Of a stretch of DNA of 64,000 nt, positions 57,986-64,000 are shown in pieces. Positions within the stretch are counted from its first letter, which is position 1, and the number at the start of each line of letters is the position of its first letter. The translations under genes were made by a program, and so were the position numbers. The notes beneath the pieces were generated by a model, which was given only the letters and a program-made list of their open reading frames with translations, had not been told where the DNA came from and made no database searches. The stretch is from an uncultured Lachnospiraceae bacterium (GTDB lineage Bacteria > Bacillota > Clostridia > Lachnospirales > Lachnospiraceae): assembly GCA_951802115.1 (NCBI GenBank), contig CATOPL010000009.1, positions 60,328-124,327 on the forward strand. The letters run 5' to 3'.

Positions 57986-58098
57986 AGTTCCGCTCCCGTC
58001 TTCTCAATGCCTCTGGCTCTGGAAGCATTTCAGGTCTCATTCGCGCCCTGAATTCCTTCCTGGCATTGCTCCGACTCCCGCTGAGTTTTTCCGTTCCG
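57986..58098 (-). repeat. Copy of the dispersed ~105-bp hairpin repeat
   Basis: It begins AGTTCCGC (57986), contains the inverted repeat GGAAGCATTTCAGG (58021-58034) / CCTGAATTCCTTCC (58047-58060), 12 of 14 matching, and ends GCTGAGTTTTTCC before another GTTCCGC (58092). The unit is about 106 bp, the same length and orientation as the copies at 17773 and 54779, and it lies just upstream of prmA. Confidence 0.75.
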
Positions 58099-58176
58099 CT
58101 TCCATGCGACCTATCTTAACACATATGCGGGAGGATTTCAACCGTCCTCCCGCACATGCCCACCGCCTGCCAATGA

Positions 58177-59646
58177 TCAAAGTATTTTTTCCAGCTCCTC
58201 AATCACGATTTTCAACGCCCGGATCCGTGCATACCTCTTATCCACCGATTCCAGAATATGCCAGGGAGCATATGTCGTACTGGTCTTTTGAATCATCTCA
58301 TCAACAGCGCTTTCATACGCATCCCATTTTTCCCTGTTTCTCCAGTCTTCCTCCGTGATCTTCCACTGCTTTTCAGGCGTATTCTGGCGGAGCGTAAAAC
58401 GTTCCAGCTGTGTTTCCTTGTCAATATGCACCCAGAACTTAATCATCACAGCTCCCCAGTCCGAAAGCTCTTTTTCAAACTCATTGATCTCATTATATGC
58501 ACGTTTCCAGTCATTTTCGCTGCAGAATCCTTCCAGACGCTCCACCATAACACGGCCATACCAGGTACGGTCAAAAACTGCGATATGTCCTGTTCTTGGA
58601 AGTCTTGTAAAAAATCTCCACAGATAATGACGCGCCTTTTCATGCGGTTCCGGGCTGGCAATAGGATGCACTTCAAATCCCCGCGGGTCAAGCGCCTCCG
58701 TAATGCGGCGAATATTTCCGCCTTTTCCGGCAGCATCCCAGCCTTCATAAGCGATAATCACCGGTATCCGTTTTCTGTAAAGACGGTTGTGAAGTTCTCC
58801 CAGATGACTCTGGAGCCTTTTCAGTTCTTCTTTATACTCTTCCTCGCTGATTGTCTTTTCACTCAGAGATATTTCAGACAGCTTCGGCATCTTAACGAGC
58901 GGAAATACATTCTGCAGCACCGGCACCGCCAGAGCCTGGTTCTGCATGGCAATATCAATTCCTTCTGTCAGTATTTCCAGCACCTGCAGCTCCGCCCACT
59001 TTCTGGACTTCGCATCCACGACATACCACGGCACAGACGGCGAATCCGTGGCATCCAAATAACTGTCGAAGATCTCCAGGCATTTCTTATAATGTTTATT
59101 CTGCCAGCTGTCCGCTTTATTAATCCGCCACCGGGTGTCAATATCATTCTTCAGTTCATCAATGCGCTGTTTCTGCTCCTTCTCACCGATATGCAGAAAA
59201 AATTTCACTACCAGATATCCATTGTCCGTCAGCTGACGTTCAAAACGGCGGATACTTGCGATGCGCTTCTCATACGTTTCATGATCCATCTTCCCCATGA
59301 TCCGCTCTCTGGTCACCTCATCCATCCAGCCGGAATCCATAAATACAAATTTCCCCGCCTCCGGAATTTCCGAAAAGTACCGCCACAAAAACGGCTTTCT
59401 CCTGTCTTCTTCTCTGATAATTTCCATAGATGCTACTTTAAAAAAACGCGGGTCGATATTTCGGATAACCTGTCCGATCGTACTTCCTTTTCCCGACGTT
59501 CCCCACCCTTCCAGAAGTACCAGCACCGGCAGCTTATATTCCTTAATCTTCATCTGCTGCACAGCCAGCTTTTTACGGGCCGCTTTCAGACGACTTTTCA
59601 GTTCCTCATCCTGCGGCTTTTCTGCCAGTATCCTGTTTTTCAGCAT
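58177..59646 (-). CDS. Polyphosphate:nucleotide phosphotransferase, double PPK2 domain
   Basis: The 489-residue protein holds two PPK2 domains: the first with Walker A LEGWGTSGKGSTIG (about 45-58) and MDSGWMDEV, the second with YEGWDAAGKGGNI (about 285-297) and FDRTWYGRVMVER. Two-domain PPK2 (Pap type) uses polyphosphate to convert AMP to ADP. The first domain has lost the Asp-Arg-Ser/Thr form of the lid, so the second is probably the active one. ATG 59646 follows GGGAGGTAA. Gene order suggests co-transcription with the HAD gene upstream. Confidence 0.88.
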   Translation of the reverse strand: MLKNRILAEKPQDEELKSRLKAARKKLAVQQMKIKEYKLPVLVLLEGWGTSGKGSTIGQVIRNIDPRFFKVASMEIIREEDRRKPFLWRYFSEIPEAGKFVFMDSGWMDEVTRERIMGKMDHETYEKRIASIRRFERQLTDNGYLVVKFFLHIGEKEQKQRIDELKNDIDTRWRINKADSWQNKHYKKCLEIFDSYLDATDSPSVPWYVVDAKSRKWAELQVLEILTEGIDIAMQNQALAVPVLQNVFPLVKMPKLSEISLSEKTISEEEYKEELKRLQSHLGELHNRLYRKRIPVIIAYEGWDAAGKGGNIRRITEALDPRGFEVHPIASPEPHEKARHYLWRFFTRLPRTGHIAVFDRTWYGRVMVERLEGFCSENDWKRAYNEINEFEKELSDWGAVMIKFWVHIDKETQLERFTLRQNTPEKQWKITEEDWRNREKWDAYESAVDEMIQKTSTTYAPWHILESVDKRYARIRALKIVIEELEKIL

Positions 59647-59713
59647 GTTCTTATTACCTCCCTGTTCCATAGTATTGTTGTTTGTCACACCCAAAATATC
59701 TTTCTCATATTTT

Positions 59714-60385
59714 TTATAAAATTTTACTGCCTGCCAGTATAAACTCTCCAATCTCCTCCATACTGTCTGCAATGGCGACCGCTCCTGCTTTTTCCAGTTC
59801 TCCTTCTGCCGCAAACCCCATGGACAGTCCCAGACAGGGAATACCGAACTGTGCCGCACCCTCTACGTCATGCCTCCTGTCACCGATCATAAGAACTTTC
59901 TTCCATTCCTCCCCCTGGAGTCTCATCCGGTTGCATAGCAGCTCTTCAATTACATCTTTTTTATGAATCCGGCTTTCATCCATACTGCCCCCGCAGATAT
60001 AGTCAAAATATGATGCTATATGAAAATGCTCCAGGATCAGACGTACAAACGGCTCTGGTTTTGATGAGGCTGTGGTCACCGTTTTTCCATGCAGCTTTAA
60101 TGCTGAAAGAAGTGACGGTACTCCGTCGAAAAGCCGATTCTGAAACACACCGGTCTCACTGTAATATTCCCGGTAATATACCACCGCCTGTCTGGCCTGA
60201 TCCTCAGAGAAATCATAGTACTGCACAAACGACTCCAGAAGCGGCGGGCCAATAAACGGCTCCAGCTTTATAAGGTCCGGTTCTTCTATTCCCATGCATC
60301 GCAGTGCATACTGCACACTTTTTGTGATTCCTTCCCGCGAATCTGTCAGGGTTCCGTCCAGATCAAACATCAAATACTGGTACAT
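59714..60385 (-). CDS. HAD-family phosphatase (Gph/PpaX-like)
   Basis: The 223-residue HAD hydrolase has motif I YLMFDLDGTLTDSREG, motif II TASSKP and motif IV MIGDRRHDVEGA, with the alpha-helical cap of the phosphoglycolate phosphatase and pyrophosphatase PpaX group. The exact substrate is uncertain. It ends 68 bp before the PPK2 gene and starts 3 bp after the LysR gene. Confidence 0.85.
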   Translation of the reverse strand: MYQYLMFDLDGTLTDSREGITKSVQYALRCMGIEEPDLIKLEPFIGPPLLESFVQYYDFSEDQARQAVVYYREYYSETGVFQNRLFDGVPSLLSALKLHGKTVTTASSKPEPFVRLILEHFHIASYFDYICGGSMDESRIHKKDVIEELLCNRMRLQGEEWKKVLMIGDRRHDVEGAAQFGIPCLGLSMGFAAEGELEKAGAVAIADSMEEIGEFILAGSKIL

Positions 60386-60388
60386 TGT

Positions 60389-61276
60389 CTACTCCATTTC
60401 TTTTGCATCATACTGAAAACGTTCTATAACATAATCGTGCATCCGCCGGACTGCCGGTGCAAATACATCAGAGCGAAGCTTGGCAAGTACAATCGTCCGT
60501 TTTTCTTCCACATCCAGCGGATAGACATCCACAGGAAACGGAATATTACGGATCACCAGCTCCGGCACCAGACATACACCGTAGCCTCCCATAACCAGAG
60601 CGATCGCAGACATATCATCCAGAATCCGGCTTCCACCACTGCCGGACAAATGATATTTTTCAAGAAAATGATTTACATCCGCGTCACAGCCCTCCCGCTG
60701 GATCACAAACCTCTGCTCCCTCAGCTCGTCAATAGTAACATATCCGGGGTTTTTCGTCCGAAAGCCTTTGGGAGTCACACATACAAGCCGATCTTCATAC
60801 ACCGGCACATACGACAACTCTCCTACGCTGGTAGATGACAGAAAACCAAGATCCACAACCCCGTCCCGCAGCCAGTGATATACATCGTCATATGTACCCT
60901 GATAGATGTCAAGCCGGACCTTCGGATATTCCTGTTCAAACTCTTTCAGCAGGCTGGGAAGCCATTCCACACAGGCACTGTTGAACGTACCCAGCCGCAC
61001 AAGACCTTTTTGCATTCCGTTGAACTGTGCCACTGCCTGCCGAAGATACTCATCACTGTTGAGGACATTTTTAATATACGGAAACAGTTCCTTTCCATAG
61101 TTCGTCAGATACACTCCGTGTCTGCTGCGGACAAACAGCATTGAGCCCAGTTCTTCCTCCATGGCCGAGACTGCATGGCTGATCGCGGACGGCGTAAGTT
61201 TCAGCGCCTGTGCTGCTTTCTGGAAGCTCTGCTGCTCTACTACCGCCGTAAATACCTGATAAGATAACAATGTCAT
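60389..61276 (-). CDS. LysR-family transcriptional regulator
   Basis: The 295-residue protein has the N-terminal winged helix (SYQVFTAVVEQQSFQKAAQALKLTPSAISHAVSAME, about 4-38; quoted in part) and a type 2 periplasmic-binding-protein-like effector domain (about 90-290). A usual length. It is transcribed into the HAD and PPK2 genes, so it may control them or an unseen target. Ligand unknown. Confidence 0.92.
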   Translation of the reverse strand: MTLLSYQVFTAVVEQQSFQKAAQALKLTPSAISHAVSAMEEELGSMLFVRSRHGVYLTNYGKELFPYIKNVLNSDEYLRQAVAQFNGMQKGLVRLGTFNSACVEWLPSLLKEFEQEYPKVRLDIYQGTYDDVYHWLRDGVVDLGFLSSTSVGELSYVPVYEDRLVCVTPKGFRTKNPGYVTIDELREQRFVIQREGCDADVNHFLEKYHLSGSGGSRILDDMSAIALVMGGYGVCLVPELVIRNIPFPVDVYPLDVEEKRTIVLAKLRSDVFAPAVRRMHDYVIERFQYDAKEME

Positions 61277-61407
61277 TGTTTTCTCCTTGAATTATTTTCA
61301 TTCAGACATGAAAATAATGAGTTTTACTTATGTAAATATTTATACTAAAATAAAAATATCATCAACATCAGACGAATTTCTTTTGTTGTATTAAATGTGT
61401 TTGCGAT

Positions 61408-61440
61408 GAAAAATGGAGGGCATAAAGCCTTCCATTTTTC
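61408..61440 (-). terminator. Terminator downstream of the 61475 gene
   Basis: A 14-bp stem with one mismatch (61408-61421 with 61427-61440) and a 5-nt loop, with AT-rich arms that give a T-run on the minus strand. It separates the small-gene cluster from the LysR gene. Confidence 0.7.
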
Positions 61441-61474
61441 ATTTATCCAGAACTTATCTGAACATAGCTCTCTG

Positions 61475-61765
61475 TCAGCCGTTCGCCTGCAGAACGGCTC
61501 CTCTTCCTTCCCCCATTATCCACTCATAAGCCGCATCCAGACCTTCTTCTGAAAAGGTAAAATCTTTATGAATCTTTCTTTCATCCGGCGTATGCTTAAG
61601 TGCAAAAGGCTCAGGCCACATAACCGTTCGCAGCACCACCGTTTTATCTTCTCCGGACTGCAGAACCTCTGCTTTGCCAACCCAGAATCTTACCCCCCGG
61701 TCGGAGCCGGTAAAAGCTTCTTTTTTATAAAATGGCAGATGAAATAGATCAATTCTTTCCACCAT
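61475..61765 (-). CDS. Hypothetical protein, 96 residues
   Basis: A small soluble acidic protein that I do not recognise. Visible features: a central strand-rich stretch (FWVGKAEVLQSGEDKTVVLRTVMWPEPFA, quoted in part) and a helical C-terminus (EEGLDAAYEWIMGEG). It lies 13 bp after the zinc-ribbon membrane protein gene on the same strand and just before a terminator, so it is the last gene of that transcript. The start could be the ATG at 61765, with a GGAGAGAATG-type site. Confidence 0.6.
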   Translation of the reverse strand: MVERIDLFHLPFYKKEAFTGSDRGVRFWVGKAEVLQSGEDKTVVLRTVMWPEPFALKHTPDERKIHKDFTFSEEGLDAAYEWIMGEGRGAVLQANG

Positions 61766-61778
61766 GGCTCATTCTCTC

Positions 61779-62837
61779 CTACAACATGTTCGTTTTTAAT
61801 GTCACTGTCACCCAGCCGCCGTCATAATTAAATCCAATTTCCAGACCTACCGGGGTGTAAAACATCACACTTTCTTCTTCATCGCTCAAATATTCCATTA
61901 ACTTTTCGTCCGAGAGCTCGTCTACAAATTCTACTGTGCCATTTTGATGGCTGTTTCTGGAGCGGAACTGCCACACCAGTTCTTCGTCTACATGCGCCAT
62001 CTCTTCATGAGCAATGATCTCGCCGGTATCTACACGAAGTGTAATGGCCTCGACTCTGGGAATTGTGGTCTTTTTTTCATAAAAGCTGTGTCGAACCACA
62101 ACGCTGATCTTCTCTTCATCCATATATGTCACATAACCGGAACTCGAAATACCGGACTCGTATTCCCGATAGCTATTCTTATACTTGCAAACCAGATCTT
62201 TGATCGCCTGATTCATGGAAGAAAACTTTTCTTCTTCTTTACCTTCTTCATCCCTCAAAACCGGATATACTCCGTCATATGTACAGCTGTCATCAGAATC
62301 GTCCGGTCTCATGGATACAGATTCCCATATAACCTTATAATCCAGATCCTGGGAAGTGGCATCTGTGATTTCCACATAATAATCGTCTTTTTCATCCGGC
62401 TTATAATAGCCTTCCGAGTCATCATAATCTCCGTAACCATCCGGCAGACTGTTATCATAAGGATTCCCATATCCAAAATATCCGTCGCCAGAATCATAGC
62501 CATATCCAGGAATCGGATTTCTCTGGACCTCATCAAATACCTTGCGGATAGAAAAAACCATAAATATGATAATTGCAATTAAAAATAAAATCCCGATCCC
62601 CGCAAAAGTGAATGCAAGAATTTTTCCATGCCCCTCCTTTTTCTGCCTCTTCGCCGGTCCGGGCAGAGGTTCTCTTCCTCCTGCCCCATTCTGCCCCGCC
62701 GCAGAAGAAGCATACCAGTCTGTTCCTGTCTGCCAGCCAGTGATCTTTCTCGCTGAATGACCGCAGCTTCTGCACACGCCTTCATGCATCACAGCTCCGC
62801 ACCTGGGACAAAATCCATATCCATCCTGTTCGCTCAT
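61779..62837 (-). CDS. Zinc-ribbon membrane protein
   Basis: The 352-residue protein has an N-terminal zinc ribbon FCPRCG ... CRSCGH (about 9-26), a basic linker, one membrane segment (about 72-95, ILAFTFAGIGILFLIAIIIF), a Tyr/Gly/Asp-rich spacer (about 105-155) and an extracytoplasmic domain resembling DUF3298/RsiV-type folds, with EMAHVDEELVW and a VTVTLKTNML end. It may be a surface or sensor protein. Function unknown. Confidence 0.7.
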   Translation of the reverse strand: MSEQDGYGFCPRCGAVMHEGVCRSCGHSARKITGWQTGTDWYASSAAGQNGAGGREPLPGPAKRQKKEGHGKILAFTFAGIGILFLIAIIIFMVFSIRKVFDEVQRNPIPGYGYDSGDGYFGYGNPYDNSLPDGYGDYDDSEGYYKPDEKDDYYVEITDATSQDLDYKVIWESVSMRPDDSDDSCTYDGVYPVLRDEEGKEEEKFSSMNQAIKDLVCKYKNSYREYESGISSSGYVTYMDEEKISVVVRHSFYEKKTTIPRVEAITLRVDTGEIIAHEEMAHVDEELVWQFRSRNSHQNGTVEFVDELSDEKLMEYLSDEEESVMFYTPVGLEIGFNYDGGWVTVTLKTNML

Positions 62838-62941
62838 ATTTTTTCCCCTTTCACACTTTGCCGTTCTTTATCCTGATCCGGAAAAACCGCTCTGCTCGAT
62901 CCCGACTTCTGTTTAATTATACCATTTCTGCTCTCTGAAGT

Positions 62942-63181
62942 CTATTCTTCCACAGCTACAGTAACCGTCCAGTAGCTTTCCTTTTCATCAATCGCACGGA
63001 CTGTTCCTTCCAGATTGCCAAGCCGCTTCTTTGTATTATTTGACATGGCGACAGCATCCCGGATTGTATAATAATACATAATACCTGCCATCGTGCTTAA
63101 AGCGTCCTCTTTTAGGCTCACCTTGTCACCGACCTGTATTAACCCAGCCCGCTCCATACGAAATTCCATCTCTTTGACCAT
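62942..63181 (-). CDS. Hypothetical protein, 79 residues
   Basis: A small protein with a strand-rich fold (QVGDKVSLKEDALSTMAGI, then GTVRAIDEKESYWTVTVAVEE), resembling small beta-barrel domains of the KOW or SH3 kind. Family not recognised. ATG 63181 has GGGAGTGG upstream and overlaps the end of the carboxypeptidase gene by 56 bp; ATG 63157 would reduce the overlap. Confidence 0.55.
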   Translation of the reverse strand: MVKEMEFRMERAGLIQVGDKVSLKEDALSTMAGIMYYYTIRDAVAMSNNTKKRLGNLEGTVRAIDEKESYWTVTVAVEE

Positions 63182-64000
63182 CGTATGCCACTCCCAAAAA
63201 TTCTTCCAAGCAGATCTCCTGCTCTGTAATCAGCTTTGCAGCCGGTATCCCTACGTAGCGAAGATGCCACGGTTCAGAAATAATGCCGGTAATTTCTGAT
63301 TTACCAGAAGGATAGCGAATCACATATCCATATTTCCATGCATTTTCTTCAATCCATTTATACTCTTTTGTATTTTTAATACCTTCGTCCAGACTTCGAT
63401 AGCTTCCGGTCACAAAATCCACTGTAAGCCCCAGCTGATGTTCACTGGTTCCCGGTACAGCCACTACTTTTCCGGCTTCTTCCACCGCTCGTTTATGATC
63501 CCAGCCCGCCTTTTCCAGACGCTCAATCTTTTTCCGGAAAAGCTCCACCTGCTTCTGATAAGTCCGATAGGAAGACATCACGCTGATATTCATCCCATCT
63601 GCTTTCGCATCCAGAATCATCCTTGTAATCGCATCTGCAGAACGTTCTTCCAGCTCATGTCCCCTTCCTATACTGACCAGTTCCAGCTCCAGTTCATCCT
63701 TCAAAATATATTCTTTGTTTAAAAGACTGAGGTAGCCGTTGATAATTGCATCTGTAACACTGTCATCCAGAGAATCTTCAATGTCTTTTTTTACCTGTTC
63801 CGTGATAATTTCTTCCTTACGTCTTGAACGGCTTCTCTCCGGTGACGGAACAACCGGCTGCTGTTCCGGAATTGATATATTCGGATCTACGCCTGCTGCC
63901 TGCGCTTCTGCTGCTGCCTGCGCCGCTGCTTGGGCTTCTGCCGCCGCTTGGGCTTCTGCCGCCGCTTGGGCTTCCGCCGCTGCCTGGGCCTCTGCCGCCG
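63126..64000 (-). CDS. VanY-type M15 D-alanyl-D-alanine carboxypeptidase, 5' end off window
   Basis: Reading leftward from 63998 the frame is open to the stop at 63126 (about 291 residues visible); the N-terminus, probably a signal or membrane anchor, lies beyond the edge. First comes an Ala/Glu/Gln repeat region, then a Pro-rich linker (PNISIPEQQPVVPSPE), then the M15B domain with SSYRTYQKQVELF, PGTSEHQLGLTVDF (zinc His and Asp) and SEPWHLRYVG (catalytic Glu and zinc His). It trims the terminal D-Ala of peptidoglycan stems. No vanHAX or other vancomycin genes are near, so it is a wall-maintenance enzyme. Confidence 0.88.
   Translation of the reverse strand, partial: AAEAQAAAEAQAAAEAQAAAEAQAAAQAAAEAQAAGVDPNISIPEQQPVVPSPERSRSRRKEEIITEQVKKDIEDSLDDSVTDAIINGYLSLLNKEYILKDELELELVSIGRGHELEERSADAITRMILDAKADGMNISVMSSYRTYQKQVELFRKKIERLEKAGWDHKRAVEEAGKVVAVPGTSEHQLGLTVDFVTGSYRSLDEGIKNTKEYKWIEENAWKYGYVIRYPSGKSEITGIISEPWHLRYVGIPAAKLITEQEICLEEFLGVAYDGQRDGISYGAGWVNTGR
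63905..64000. repeat. Tandem 18-bp coding repeat in the carboxypeptidase gene
   Basis: About five to six copies of an 18-bp unit (CTTCTGCCGCCGCTTGGG and close variants on the plus strand) encode AEAQAA repeats on the minus strand. The array runs to the window edge and probably continues. It would form a helical stalk between the anchor and the catalytic domain, and its copy number could vary by slippage. Confidence 0.85.

Noticed and set aside
58258..59742. Long open frame (494 codons) opposite the PPK2 gene
   Set aside because: Antisense to two intact PPK2 domains, with low-complexity composition and no family match.
63126..64000. Vancomycin resistance (VanY)
   Set aside because: Only the general M15 carboxypeptidase domain is present; no vanR/S/H/A/X genes are near.

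Overview
This is a stretch of chromosome from a low-to-mid GC, anaerobic, spore-forming Firmicute, most likely a member of the Lachnospiraceae. Evidence includes an anaerobic ribonucleotide reductase (nrdD), an uninterrupted sporulation sigma-K gene, CodY, RNase J, a CIRCE-controlled groES-groL operon, paired glgC/glgD, a class II galT, and the comM-dprA-topA-codY and ireB-ruvX-DUF1292 gene orders typical of Clostridia and Bacilli. No rRNA, tRNA, insertion sequence, prophage or CRISPR array was recognised.

Layout. 1-2.2 kb: the start of a GntP-family permease (cut by the window edge), a FadR-type GntR regulator and an orphan SUKH protein. 2.3-9 kb: a histone-like small protein, an AraC regulator divergent from galK-galT, then a two-gene operon for the last steps of purine synthesis (stand-alone AICAR transformylase plus PurO-type IMP cyclohydrolase) behind a ZTP riboswitch and terminator. 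9-13.6 kb: glycogen genes glgD, glgC and glgX. 13.6-27.6 kb: a large Ter-type stress locus with a HAD phosphatase, a Ca2+-type P-ATPase, three TerD proteins, TelA, YceG, a trypsin-like protease fused to a YceG unit, a divergent CitE-like aldolase and two phosphoribosyltransferase-type proteins. This is the most interesting part of the window. 27.7-33.7 kb: a lipoprotein, nrdD with candidate NrdR boxes, a His-rich CsoR, asnS and an aromatic-acid exporter-like membrane protein. 33.7-45.6 kb: pyruvate kinase, guaB, groL/groES, codY, topA, dprA, comM and sigK. 45.7-53.2 kb: a conserved housekeeping run (U32 protease, O-methyltransferase, short MltG-like protein, YlbF, RNase J, Fur, DUF1292, ruvX, ireB, mtaB). 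53.3-60.4 kb: a Crh-like HPr homologue, thiI, a cysteine desulfurase, rsmE, prmA, a double-domain PPK2 and a HAD phosphatase. 60.4-64 kb: a LysR regulator, small unknown genes and a VanY-type D,D-carboxypeptidase that runs off the right edge.

How the genes work together. The galactose genes make UDP-galactose and glucose-1-P, and glgC/glgD turn glucose-1-P into ADP-glucose; glgX trims glycogen. PurO and PurH supply IMP, which GuaB converts to XMP on the way to GTP, and CodY senses GTP. The desulfurase next to thiI fits a sulfur relay for tRNA 4-thiouridine or thiamine. The Ter locus pairs calcium-binding TerD proteins with a calcium pump and a set of enzymes that earlier comparative genomics linked to an unknown nucleotide-like metabolite.

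Two features cut across genes. A roughly 105-bp hairpin repeat family sits directly upstream of genes at three loci (about 17.8, 54.8-55.1 and 58.0 kb). A roughly 165-residue unit occurs three times inside YceG and once more as the N-terminus of the neighbouring protease.
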